A stretch of DNA of 64,000 bases from Hansfordia pulvinata (lineage: Eukaryota > Ascomycota > Sordariomycetes > Xylariales): NCBI GenBank assembly GCA_006538405.1, contig BJKQ01000001.1:4030001-4094000 (forward strand), read 5' to 3'. Shown here in pieces: positions 43,832 to 54,460 of this stretch. The first letter of the stretch is position 1. Each line of letters begins with the position of its first letter. The notes under the pieces were generated by a model that worked only from the letters and a program-made list of their open reading frames with translations, did not search any database and had not been told where the DNA came from. Both the position numbers and the translations under genes were made by a program.

Positions 43832-46438
43832 CTATTCCACCACCTCCACGACCACGCCGACATGCCCCTCAAGTCCAGACCGGTCCTTGCTGGTCCCCTC
43901 CACCAGCACGACCTGCGACCCAAGCTCGATCCATTCCTTATTTGTTAGAAGCTCCAGCGTTACGCGGTACTCGCGTAGTCCGTCGTCGCCGCCGCTTGCG
44001 CCTGCCACTCCGTCGTGCGGGCCATCGTGGTGCTGCACGTGATCCGTCATGCTGAAGAGGCCGTCCTCCTCGTCGGCATCATCCTGGTCCTGTCTTGTCT
44101 GCACAGATACCGCCTGGACGCGGGCGGCGGCCCGAACCATACCCACGTAAACGTTCACCATGCTCCCAATTCCCAGTGACTTGACCTGTGCGGATCGGAA
44201 CGCGGCTGTAAGCCCACTCGACGCTTGCAAGGTGAGCCCCGTGTCAAGCATGTGCCGGCTGGGCATGGCCAACACCTGCCCCTTTCGAATGCGATAAGCT
44301 GCCGCTGCGCTCCTGGGTCTGTCCGGGCCGCCGCTCTCGCTATCACTTTTGTCACGAGAGGGCTCGGTTGAGTTGCCCGGCTCGTCGAGGCAGACCTGAA
44401 TGGAAGCCGCTTGGCCTGCCTCTATCGTCCGGACCGGGAGGCGCAGGTTGCGAATGTTGACAATGGTAGCGGTGCGCCATTCGCCGTCGACCGTGGGTTG
44501 GGAGCGCACCCTGCGGGCACCCAGTCGCGCATACTCGGCCGAGCTTGGGTGGGGAAGCGATAGCCCATAACCTGGAGAGGGATAGTCTTGGGGAAAGTTT
44601 GGGTTTGAATCGTCATCGTCGGCGGGAAAGGGGCCAACGACCATCTTGTCCCCTATCGACATCCGCCCGAACCGCAGATAGCCGGTGACCACCGGCGCAC
44701 TTTCTATTGTGCTGGCGTTTTCACCCACTTGCGCTCGCGAAAGAGGCAGCTCGTAGACCTCGTCGATGTGGAAGAGTGACACCGGCTGTTCCGGGTTCAA
44801 AGCCTGGCCGACAAAGTCCCTCGAAGTCGGAGCTGGAGGCAAGGGCAAGGAACGGAGCAAGGCGTGTGTCAGACCGATCCCATCGCCCTTGACGGCGCTG
44901 GTCAAGGCGACGGGGACGATAGACAAAGGGTTACCGGACTGGCCCAGCGGGCTGATGATATCTTGCTCGACTTTCTGCTGGTCAGCGACGGGGATCTCGG
45001 TGGTGTTCTCGCCCATCTTCGTCTTCGTCGTGAGCAGCTTTGGCGTTCTCCCCTGAGCTTTGACTTTTGTGAAGATTGCATTCAGGAGTTCCTTGAGCGT
45101 GCCCAGCTGCGCGAGGTCATACTTGGTTATGATGATTGCCAGGGGGATCTGAAGTTGCAAGCACAGATCAAGATGTGCCATTGCCAGATTTCGGTATGCT
45201 ATTCCTTCGCCCAGAGCACCGTTGCCACCTGAGATGGAATGGACGCCAGGCGAGGCTGTGCCGCTTTCGTTTGCAGCGATACACAGGACGGTCCAATGGG
45301 GAGCCCAGCCCACCAACGCTCGCAGTGTGGTCCGCTGGTACCGGGGGTGGCCAGCCGAGTCGAGGAAGAAAACCAGCCGGTCTTGATCAGCCCGGTCGTG
45401 GATATCCGGCCACGCGTTGATGTTATCAACGGTGTAGTTACAGACCTTGCTGCCTTCGTAGCCAATCAGCTCCTGGGCCACCGAGCTCGTTCGTCCGGAT
45501 GCAACCTCATGCTGGTGCTTCAGAAGATTAATCCGGCTGCTGCCTCTCCCATTGTCCAGATTCCCACTGGAGAGAGTCCCTATCATCGAGGTCTTCCCAG
45601 AGGTCGTCGGCCCGATAAGCGAGACCCTCAGCTGCTCTGCTGTTGACGAGCCCCTGGTGGGAGAGCTGTCGTCACTCAGTGGCCGTCCGTCATCCACAGG
45701 CTTGCTGAGTATGGGCATGATCAAAGCCTCGGCCACCCAGAGGTCTGCGCTGCAGGTCGCGTCGTTGATTCCGACCCATTCACAGGTGCCAACAGCTTTC
45801 ATACGCTGCACCTCGACGCGGCAGCCAAGACTGGCGGCCATGATTTTGAGCGTGGTCATGCTCTCGTCCATTTCGTGTTTCGTCAAGCCCACGAAGGTCC
45901 CATCGTCAGACACCCCGATTTCGTACAAGGCGCCGTTCGACTCTTCAAGGCCCGGCAACAGCTTGCTGGGCTGCTGCAATATTTCCAACTGCGCACTGTC
46001 GTCAGGCAATTTTGGGATGACAAGGTCTCCTTTGGCGGTGGTGTGATAGGGCGAGGACTGCTGCAGCCTCCAGAGCAACTGCGTGGTCAGATGTTGCAAG
46101 CGATTTTGCTTGGTCTGGTTCGACGAGGCAAGGGGCTGTCCCGGGGGCTTCATGGGGCGCAAGTCTTTCCCGCCGTGCAGTTGCTGCTGGGAGCCTGATG
46201 CCTTCATAGTAGTGCTCATCGTCTTGTAGCTGCGCCGCGGACGGAGCAAGAGGTGGAGCTTGTACTCGATAGGGCCATCTTGCGGCTCGGCCTCGAGGCG
46301 GTCAAGGTCGTCGCCTGCGTAATGTCCAGGGTCCAGCGCCGGGCTTCGCGCCGAGGGTTTCTTGTTCGGGTCCTGGCCGGACTGCCACGGGGAGTTCACA
46401 CGAGTGGGCTCCGTGTCGAAGGTGAATATAGAGGCCAT
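43832..46438 (-). CDS. GTPBP1/GTPBP2-like translational GTPase
   Basis: Large EF-Tu-related GTPase; animal relatives act in ribosome rescue and mRNA surveillance, and the fungal role is not well defined. A single uninterrupted exon of 868 codons with no introns, unusual beside its intron-containing neighbours. G1 is GPTTSGKT (residues 276-283), G3 DSAGH, G4 TKYD (the TKxD form typical of this family), and TSAVKGDG is the likely G5 region. It is followed by beta-barrel domains with VSLFHIDEVYELP and RFGRMSIGDKMVVGPFP, and a C-terminal domain with RVTLELLTNKEWIELGSQVV. The N-terminal 250 residues include IEYKLHLLLRPR and YEIGVSDDGTFVGLTKHEMD, conserved in GTPBP1 relatives. Confidence 0.9.
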   Translation of the reverse strand: MASIFTFDTEPTRVNSPWQSGQDPNKKPSARSPALDPGHYAGDDLDRLEAEPQDGPIEYKLHLLLRPRRSYKTMSTTMKASGSQQQLHGGKDLRPMKPPGQPLASSNQTKQNRLQHLTTQLLWRLQQSSPYHTTAKGDLVIPKLPDDSAQLEILQQPSKLLPGLEESNGALYEIGVSDDGTFVGLTKHEMDESMTTLKIMAASLGCRVEVQRMKAVGTCEWVGINDATCSADLWVAEALIMPILSKPVDDGRPLSDDSSPTRGSSTAEQLRVSLIGPTTSGKTSMIGTLSSGNLDNGRGSSRINLLKHQHEVASGRTSSVAQELIGYEGSKVCNYTVDNINAWPDIHDRADQDRLVFFLDSAGHPRYQRTTLRALVGWAPHWTVLCIAANESGTASPGVHSISGGNGALGEGIAYRNLAMAHLDLCLQLQIPLAIIITKYDLAQLGTLKELLNAIFTKVKAQGRTPKLLTTKTKMGENTTEIPVADQQKVEQDIISPLGQSGNPLSIVPVALTSAVKGDGIGLTHALLRSLPLPPAPTSRDFVGQALNPEQPVSLFHIDEVYELPLSRAQVGENASTIESAPVVTGYLRFGRMSIGDKMVVGPFPADDDDSNPNFPQDYPSPGYGLSLPHPSSAEYARLGARRVRSQPTVDGEWRTATIVNIRNLRLPVRTIEAGQAASIQVCLDEPGNSTEPSRDKSDSESGGPDRPRSAAAAYRIRKGQVLAMPSRHMLDTGLTLQASSGLTAAFRSAQVKSLGIGSMVNVYVGMVRAAARVQAVSVQTRQDQDDADEEDGLFSMTDHVQHHDGPHDGVAGASGGDDGLREYRVTLELLTNKEWIELGSQVVLVEGTSKDRSGLEGHVGVVVEVVE

Positions 46439-48283
46439 GGCTTGTCACAGGTGGAGGCGCTTTGGCGGAGGTATTCTTAGGAGGGTCAAGCCAGGGGTTC
46501 ATATCAAGCAAAGGCGGTCCAGTATCAATATTGCATTGGAGCAAAGTGATTCGAGAGTTGCGTATAAGTGTATGCGTGTGATCATTGTCGAGGCTGGGAG
46601 AGTCGACTCAAGCCCAAGTCAATGAGGGATAGTTCGCTACCAGAGCAGCAACGGTAGTGTTGACATGTGCATGCCAAAGCAAGATATCAACCAGGCGAGC
46701 GGAGCAAGCGAAACGTACGAGTTGGCTCAGGTGTTGAGACTGAAATAGATATACGTAGCTGAAAGACTGGGTGGGAGAGAGATCAGGTGTTATGGATACA
46801 GACGTTGGTGTGCGCTGCCCTGAGGGTTTTGCGATGGAAGAGACGGTTGGCGATGGTGGGCGCTGTGGCGGTGGCCTTCGCCCGTCAGTCACACCGCAGC
46901 GGGCCGGGCACGGGACAGTCGAGTCACCGATCCAACTGGAGACAACACGCCTCCGTGCATCCACGGGGGGTCCACTGTTAGCTGGTGCGGGCTGCACTGG
47001 ATGCGAATACAGGCTATGGATGCGGAACAGTGTACCGGTACTTGAGCTGTCCAGGTCCAGACCAAGGGCCAGTGGCAGCCAGGGGTGGGCGTTGCCCGCG
47101 ACAAGCACCTCCACGATCGAAGCGAACGACGGCGCCATGTATCGAGAACTTTGCTCGTACAAGGCATCGGGTTGTCTTGTACTCCACCCCGAACGGGAGT
47201 CGGAGGGTCCAATACGGGGACGGAGAACGAACACATCCATTGGACACCATGGACGCCGTGAACGCCCGCGGCTGATCTTCTCATTGACAGATCCACGGTC
47301 GTACAATAATTGAACGATGAGGGTTTGCGGACTCATCAGGTGGAAAATATAGCAGCTGGCACTCAATCTGGAACACTCATCACGGCCAGAGCAGGACCCA
47401 GGCTGGTCCAGTGTTATTCATTGCGGGATGTAGTAGATCTCGCAGGCGAATCCATCATCACCAGGCTTGGAACACAACTTGAAGTCCCTCACCATAGTGT
47501 ACCTAGGGTACCTCAAATCCGCTGTTCTCTCTTCCCAAATTGAGTCGTTCCATCCAAAGACGGGCTTTGCCTGAGGCTCCATGTACCTTAAGAAGTACAT
47601 ATCAAGCCGCGTATAGCTGATCACAGCCTCTTATGCCCACGGTACGAGTACATGTGCAAGTACCGCTGGAGACTCCGCGGCCGCGAGTGCAAGAGGGGCT
47701 GAGCGTTTAGCCCCGCCACTGCCACCATCTTGACCCAGCCGAGCAGGCTGCCTCCAGTGCCGTCGCTGCCCAAGCTTCATTGGCCCAGGTCCCCTGGAAA
47801 TCGAAGAGCGCTGCCCATACGGCATCACTGTCCGCACTCGCCTGCCCGACTGCCCAAGCCCAGCCTGGCTACCAAACCTCGTGATTGGCGACCTGCTGGC
47901 GTCAGCGTTTGGGGCTGAATCATCCCGTTTCCACTGCGGCATTCTGCAGCTTCAGGGTCAACCGCCCCCTGGCACCTCTCAAACGCCATCCAAGACATCT
48001 GATCGTCCCCCCGCCCCATAATTCGCCCTCCCTAAAAGACCGCCACCTCCCGCCCTCAGGTGGGACACCCGCCAATTGGTCTCCCCGAGTCGACCTGACC
48101 TAATAGCGTCTAACGGCCTGCCGCTGCTGTCTTCTGCCATCCTGCTACGCCCCTACCGGCGTACCAATCCTGCCATCTGCATACCCTCGACTGCACGCAG
48201 TCCGCCCTGCTCTTTGTCCCTGTCCGACCAATTCACCTGCTCAATCGACCCGACCAGCCAACAGAACTTTCGGTGGCCTCATA
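46439..48283. other. Divergent intergenic region between the GTPase and SEC9
   Basis: 1.8 kb shared upstream region. A 252-codon minus-strand frame (46608-47366) lacks recognisable sequence and I do not support it. TACGAGTA occurs at 47643-47650. Polypyrimidine tracts before 48283 fit the SEC9 leader. Confidence 0.5.
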
Positions 48284-49667
48284 ATGGGCAAGTTTGGTTT
48301 CGGAAGCAAGAAGGGCGGCGATGGCGGCGATGACGCCAGCCGCGCCGCTCTCTTCGGCAACAAGAAGGGCGGCCCCGCCCCCGCCGACAACCCTTACGCC
48401 CAGACTCAACCCGCCAACGACCCCTACATGAACGAGGCCAACCAGAAGTTCGTCTCTCCCTACCAGCAGGCTCGTGCCGGCATGAACCAAGGCGGCCCGC
48501 CTGGAGCCCCCCCGGGAGGCCCCCAAGGCGCTCCTCACGGGAAATACGGAGAAGGCAAATACGGACAGGCCTCCTACAACAGCGCCCCCCAGCAGCCCGC
48601 GGGCTACGGTAACGACAAGTACGGTGCCAGCAGTGGCTACGGCAGCAACCGATACGGCCCCCCAGGCGGTGGTGCCGGTGCCGGTGCCAGTCGCTATGCC
48701 ACGGCCCGCGGCCCGGGCGGTTATGGAGGCATGGGCGGCGGCAGCAATGATGACGACAGCACCAGAGATGCACTCTTCTCCGGCGCACAGGAGCGTCAGC
48801 AAAAGCAACAGCAATCGTACGGGTCTGGCGCGTACGAAGACTCTGGCGCTGCCGAGGAGAGCGGCTACGGCTACGGACAGCAGCGCGAGCTCACAGCGGA
48901 AGAGAAGGAGCACGAGGAGTACCGGGACATCAAGAAGCAAATCCACGACACGACCGATGCCAGTTTGCAGAGCACCCAGAATTCGATGCGCTACATGGAC
49001 CAGGCTCTCGACACGGCGGCCTCGACGTACGCCCGCCTCGGCACCCAGAACGAGCGCCTGCACCACACCGACCAGCTGCTCGACTCAGCTGTGCAGTCCA
49101 ACATCCACGCCGATACCCAGACCAAGAAGCTCAAGAGCCTGAACCGCAGCATGTTTGCCGTTCACGTCAACAACCCCTTTACTGCCAAGAGGAGGACGGC
49201 CGAGCAGGAGGCTAGAGTGCTCGCGCAACACCAGGAGGAGAGGAACATCCGCGAGGGCACGCGCAAGGACATGTACTCCCAGAACGCCCGCATGGAGCGC
49301 AAGTTCAACGATATCGAGCAAGCCGAGGCGCCGTCATCCTTCTCGCGGTCGAACCGCGCCGACCGCTCCAAATACACCCTCGAGGACGACTCGGACGAAG
49401 AGGGCGCTGAGGCACTCCAAGCAAAGAACGACCAGATCGAGGACAACATGGACCAGCTGGCCATCAAGGCCCGGAAGCTTCACATGTTTGCCCAGGCGCA
49501 GGGCGAGGAAGTGGAGGCTGGCAACAAGGTTATTGACCGCATTGGTGTCAAGGTAAGTGCATTATCCCCTTCGCTGAAGCGAGCCGCCTGCTAACTGAGA
49601 TGAACAGTCGGACAAGGTTGGCGACGGACTCGCGGTGACCACGGCCCGAATGAAGCGCACCAAATAA
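48284..49667 (+). CDS. sec9: SEC9-like t-SNARE (SNAP-25 family, Qb and Qc motifs)
   Basis: Plasma-membrane t-SNARE that pairs with a syntaxin (Sso1/2) and a synaptobrevin to fuse secretory vesicles, important at hyphal tips. Exon 1 is 48284-49552, intron 49553-49607 (GTAAGT, CTAAC branch, CAG), exon 2 49608-49667; 442 residues. The first 200 residues are Gly/Pro/Tyr/Gln-rich and disordered, with repeated GKYG and YGxx units. The Qb SNARE helix runs from about EYRDIKKQIHDTTDASLQ through QLLDSA (roughly 220-280). An NPF motif (VNNPFTAKRR) precedes a coiled linker (REGTRKDMYSQNARMERKFN), and the Qc helix is about 380-442 (QIEDNMDQLAIKARKLHMFA to the C-terminus RMKRTK). No membrane anchor or palmitoylation cysteines are present, as in yeast Sec9. 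Confidence 0.95.
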
Positions 49668-50205
49668 GTACGCCCTGTTCGGTTCTCTGCAACGGGGTTG
49701 GAGAGGGGTTTTCATCTGAATCGATGTTCATTATTCGACTTATTAACCTTGTCATACGACTTTGCGGCGTTTGGGACATTCTGATTACACCGACATGCAT
49801 CCAGACTGTCGGTCTCTCCAGGCAGGCCTTGCCGCGCTTGTCTGCATGCTGAACCGATTCTACATACATCAGTTACTTTTACGAACCTGTTAGGATGATG
49901 TGATGATGTTCGTTCCTCTTGTAATGCTGCAGACAGTTCTCGGCATGTCTATTGCAACCACAAGCATGGTGAAGACAGCGTGCGAGGTGCTCCACAAAGA
50001 ACACAGTGTGTGTAGTGAGGGGCTTATCTCTTAGGCTTCATTGTGGGGCAAGATGGCCCTCAGCCCGGCTAAAACACAGTGCATGATGCGAAATCAGACA
50101 GGCATGGTAGACCGAGGCGTCAGGCTATGCTCGGATTTCCTTCAGTGGCAGGCGTCATATAGTGGAATCTTGCCCTCAACCACACCCATCGCCCACGCCG
50201 TCAAC
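49668..50205. other. Intergenic region between SEC9 and SDHAF3
   Basis: 540 bp: SEC9 3' flank and SDHAF3 promoter, same strand. No other gene or clear motif seen. Confidence 0.5.
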
Positions 50206-50715
50206 ATGAGAGCCTGCTTGCGACTATTGGCGTCGCCCACGGCCGGCAATGGTCTCAAGCCGTCGCCTCTAGCCATTCTGCCTCCGCTGCCGCTCTACCG
50301 GAGGCTCTTCCGAGCTCACCGGAAGCATCTACCAGCCGAGATGCGCATGTTGGGCGACATGTATGTCAAGGCTGAATTTCGCGCCCACAAGGACATCGAC
50401 AATCCGGCCCATCTTGTAGGTCTTGGCAGCTCCATTGTATGCAAGGCTTGCTTTCAGATCTGCTGACGACCCGGATTTAGATCGGATTCCTCACGGAGTG
50501 GCAACTCTATGCACAGAAGATCGAAGGCGACTCATGGGTGGGCGAGAAGCTCGACCCGGCCAAGATTGAGAAGATGAGCGGTAAGCTTGCAACAGCCTGT
50601 CGTGCTAAACCTATCTAACGAGCCGCTATCAGACCAGCAGATGGGACAGATGTACGAGCTGATGAAGGCCATCCGAGAAAAGGATGCCGATGGCGGCGGG
50701 CGGGAGGAGAGCTGA
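50206..50715 (+). CDS. Succinate dehydrogenase assembly factor 3 (SDHAF3/Sdh7/Acn9)
   Basis: LYR-family mitochondrial matrix protein that protects and helps insert the iron-sulfur subunit Sdh2 during complex II assembly. Exons are 50206-50415, 50481-50580 and 50633-50715, with two short introns of 65 and 52 bp; 130 residues. The LYR motif lies in LPLYRRLFRAHRKHLP, followed by EMRMLGDMYVKAEFRAHKDI and IGFLTEWQLYAQKIEGDSWV, diagnostic for the family. The N-terminal 30 residues are Arg- and Leu-rich without acidic residues, fitting a mitochondrial presequence. All splice junctions fall within conserved protein sequence. Confidence 0.94.
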
Positions 50716-51203
50716 GCCGGAGCAAGCCACTGAAGACTGCCAAACTTCGCGACGGTTCTCTGTTTACTGTAACTCATCGACCTGTACAATACTCACTCAT
50801 TTGAGTCCAAGCCGGTCTCTGCCTCTGCCGGGTGATTCCGGTGGGCGCAGACTGAAGCCATCCCCAAGTGGCCGCGTGCCTGCCTGATCATGGTTTCCTA
50901 GCTGCGTGACATCGAGCACGTGACCCTGTAGGGTCAGGTACCGCATGCGCCGCACTGTGCCGGCTCCCTGGCCCTCATCGGCGGCTGTCAAACGACCCAC
51001 TTTATTTTTCCACAGCCTCTGCCATCCATCACCTTAACCTCACTTTGAACCAGCGACATCTACGTTTCTGGCCGCATATTGACCTCTGCGACGCCGAAAG
51101 TTCCACCAAGGAGGACACCTTGCTGACCATAATCCGTCTGCCAAGCTTTCATGAGCTCTTCCCTCGCCTACTTCTAGACAGGCATCCGCAGATAGTCGTG
51201 ACC
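50716..51203. other. Intergenic region before the DEAH helicase
   Basis: 490 bp promoter and 3' flank. An in-frame ATG at 51045 could extend the helicase N-terminus by 53 codons, but the ATG at 51204 has the better context (ACCATGG). AGGTACC occurs at about 50935. Nothing else seen. Confidence 0.5.
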
Positions 51204-53185
51204 ATGGCGGACGACCAGCACCGGCGCAAACGGCAGAAGACCAAGAAAGACGCCTCCGTGGTCAAGATAGGAAACAAGTCCATATCGCTTGATGCGTTCC
51301 TGCAGCCGACAAAGAAGCCAGCGCCCCCGCCGAGCAGTAACACGAGCAGCGTACCGCAGCCGGACCCCGCCCAGGAGGAAGCATCGCGCAAGTCTCCTGA
51401 ACCCCCGCCAGACACCAAGAAACGGCCCGCGAAGAGCCGCAATGACGCCAGTGAGTCGCCTCTGCAGAAGGCTCGCAAGGCGCTGCCCATATGGAACCAC
51501 CAGGAGGAGATCAGGGCGGCCCTGCGCGGCAACAGCGGCAGCAACGTGCTGCTCATCGTGGGCGAGACGGGGTCCGGGAAGAGTACGCAGACGCCGCAGT
51601 ACCTCTGCGATGAGCCGTGGTGCCGCCGCAAGAAGGTCAAGGTCCAGTCCAACGACACCAACGTCGGCGGCATGATTGCCATCACGCAGCCCCGTCGCGT
51701 GGCGGCCACGACGCTGGCGACGCGCGTCGCCCGCGAGATGGGAACGCCCCTGGGCAGCGCGGCCTCCACCAAGGAGGGCTCCGTCGGCTACTCGGTCCGC
51801 TTCGACCACAACATCCCCAAGGGCACCAAGATCAAGTTCCTCACCGAGGGCATGCTGCTGCAGGAGCTGCTGCGGGACCCCAACCTCCGCCAGTACAGCG
51901 CCATCATCGTCGACGAGATCCACGAGAGGAGCGTCGACGTGGATCTGATAGCGGGCTTCCTGAAGCAGATCCTGGCCAGCGACAACGCGGGCCGGGCGGG
52001 ATCCCGCTCAAAGTCGTCGTCATGAGCGCGACGGCAGACGTCGAGAAGATCCAGGAGTTCTTCAAGCCCGAAGGCCAGGATGCCGCCGCCGGCGCCGGCG
52101 CCGCCTCCTCCGGGGCGCAGCAGCCCGTGCAGCTCCTCCGGATCAAGGGGCGGCAGTACCCCGTGGCGATAGAGCACACGGCAAAGCCGGTGCCGGACAT
52201 CCAGGAGGCGCTGATGAAGCAGATCTTCAGCATCCACCTGCGGGAGCCGCTGCCGGGCGACATCCTGGCGTTCCTGACGGGCCAGGAGGAGATCGAGGCG
52301 GCGCAGAAGCTGATCGAGGAGTACACGGCGACGCTGGCGGCAGACGTGCCCCGGCTGCTGGCGTTCCCGCTCTTCGGGCAGCTCTCGATGCAGGCGCAGC
52401 AGGAGGCCTTCCAGCCGGTCCGCACGGGCGGCCGCGGCGGCGGCGGCCGCGGCCTCGCGCGCAAGGTGGTGCTGGCGACCAACATCGCCGAGACGTCGGT
52501 GACGGTGCCCGGGGTGCGGTACGTGGTCGACGGCGGCAAGGCCAAGGTCAAGCAGTTCCGGTCGCGGCTGGGGATGGAGTCGCTGCTGGCCAAGCCCATC
52601 TCCAAGTCTTCGGCGGTGCAGCGGGCGGGGCGCGCGGGGCGCGAGGGGCCGGGCCGGTGCTTCCGCCTGTACACGGCCGAGGCGCACGCGGGGCTGGCCG
52701 AGACGGACCTGCCCGAGATCCTGCGCAACGACGTGCTCGGCGCCGTGCTGACTATGAAGGCCCGGGGCATCAACGACGTCCTGGCCTTCCCCATGATGGA
52801 CATGCCCGACCCGGAGGCCGTCGAGAAGGCCCTCGTCCACCTGCACCAGCTCGGCGCCCTGCACGACGACGGCGCCATCTCGCCCGTCGGCCGCCGCCTG
52901 GCCATGTTCCCCGTCCCGGCCCCCTACGGCCGCGTCCTGCTGGCCGCCGCCGACCCGGAGTTCGACTGCCTGCCCGAGGCCATCGACATCATCTCCTGCC
53001 TGACCGCGGGCGAGAACATCTTCATGCAGCTGCACGACGACTACCACGCCTCGGACGAAGCCCAGGGGGGAACCGCCGAGGGCGGCGGCGGCGGCGGCGG
53101 CGGCGGCCACGGGAGCAGCGGCAGGGGCAAGGACAAGGGCAAGAAGAAGCAGGGCGGCAAGGACAGGGGTAAGGACGCCGAGGAG

Positions 53186-53219
<34 letters not shown>

Positions 53220-53496
53220 ACGCCGCGCGCGAGGAGGCCGAGCAGCTGCGGCGCGAGCTGTACCGGCGCGAGGGCGACGTGCTGACGTACCTGACGGCGA
53301 TGCAGCAGTACGCCGCGGTGCGGCCGGCCTCGGACCGCGCGGCGTGGTGCCGCCGCCGCCGGGTCAGCGCGCGCACCATGCGCCAGGCGCTCAACGTCCG
53401 GCGGCAGCTGAGGGGCCTCTGCGTGCGCGAGAAGCTCCTCCCGGCCTCTTACGCGTCCCCCTCCGGTACCAACACCAACACCAAGCACTCTCAAGG

Positions 53497-53530
<34 letters not shown>

Positions 53531-53848
53531 CGGCAGCAGCAGGAGCACTTCACCCCCTGCTCCCCGGAGCGCGCCGCCACGCTGCTGCGCTGCTTCCTGC
53601 GCGGCTTCGCCTCCCGCACCGCCCTGCTGGCCCCGGACTCGAGCTACGTCACCGTCGCGGGCAAGCACGTCGTCGCCGTGCACCCCTCGAGCGTGCTGCA
53701 CGGCGGCGCCGGCGCCGGCGCCCGCAAGTGCGAGGCCATCATGTTCCTCGAGCACGTCTTCACCAACAAGAACTACGCCAAGAAGGTCAGCGCCGTCCAG
53801 GCCGACTGGATCGCCGAGGCCATGGGCGCCTCCTCCTCGGCCTCCTGA
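51204..53848 (+). CDS. DEAH/RHA-type ATP-dependent RNA helicase, Dhr2-like (ribosome biogenesis), one-base frameshift
   Basis: Probable nucleolar helicase for 18S rRNA maturation. No intron. The N-terminal 90 residues are Lys/Arg-rich (RRKRQKTKKD). Helicase motifs in order: GETGSGKST (I), TQPRRVAATTLA (Ia), DEIHERSVDVDL (II; DEIH instead of DEAH), MSATA (III), FLTGQEEIEAAQ (IV), ATNIAETSVTVPG (V) and QRAGRAGREGPGRCFRLY (VI). The HA2/OB region contains an insertion of Gly9, Lys-rich and Ala12 tracts, then the C-terminal CEAIMFLEHVFTNKNYAKKV typical of Dhr2 orthologues. The frame breaks near residue 265, just before motif III: adding one G to the run at 51998-52000 joins NAGRAG to IPLKVVVMSATA and gives 881 residues. 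Assignment to Dhr2 rather than another DEAH protein rests on the C-terminus. Confidence 0.85.
51998..52000 (+). other. Apparent 1-bp deletion in a G run (DEAH helicase)
   Basis: GGG where four G would keep helicase motifs I-II in frame with motifs III-VI. An essential-type helicase is unlikely to be truly broken here. Confidence 0.75.
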
Positions 53849-54460
53849 GGAGGAAAAAAACAAGAAGAAGAAGAAGAGTGGGCCCGGTGTGAGTCCGGGC
53901 GAGGTGGGAGGATTGGGTTGGGAGGCGGGACGGACGGGCAGGTGAGCCGACCTGGCTCGGACGGGGCATCTGGCCGAAGGGGGTTATTGCCAGGACTCTG
54001 CGGGGGGTTGTGTCGTGTTCAGAAAAAACGGGCGCTGGGCTGGAGACCAGAGACGTTCTAATCTGATTCAGCCGACCTGTACAAAGAGACCTGTGTAGAG
54101 GGTTTAGATAGCGGGCTCAAGAGTTTCTGTCAATGTATTCGTTCTACTATTGTATTCACTCTGCTGAGGATACTTTTGGTCGATTTGCCGCTCACACTCC
54201 GGGTCTGGACTTAACCCGGCACATTCAAGACTTCGCCGCGTGGGAAACGAGAGTGGTCTCTTATTCTAAAAGGTATCTTTTTACTATGTACATCTATCGC
54301 GAAGATTAGCATTATAATTAAGAGCATCTTCGGTCTATCGCGAAGCCGGGACATGCGCCATCTGAGCGCTGCCCCTCCAGGTTCGAACCCGAGACTCCCT
54401 GCGCCGTGACAGCCAACTCATGCAAGCAAGAGACGAAAGGCGGGATGAAAAACCACAAGT
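53849..54460. other. Convergent intergenic region (helicase / ERG3), AT-richer core
   Basis: 610 bp between 3' ends. The stretch 54260-54320 is markedly AT-rich. A 12-mer, TCTATCGCGAAG, occurs twice about 45 bp apart (near 54292 and 54337), and a palindromic B-box-like GGTTCGAACC lies at 54380-54389. No tRNA cloverleaf could be folded. Confidence 0.5.

Noticed and set aside
46608..47366. 252-codon minus-strand open frame in the SEC9 upstream region
   Set aside because: No domain, signal peptide, codon-usage support or neighbouring exon; composition looks random.
51788..53863. 691-codon minus-strand open frame opposite the helicase
   Set aside because: Antisense of a conserved helicase in GC-rich DNA, with no recognisable protein features.
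54356..54420. Possible tRNA at the palindromic GGTTCGAACC
   Set aside because: Only a four-of-five T-arm on the minus strand; no cloverleaf. Kept only as a possible relic.
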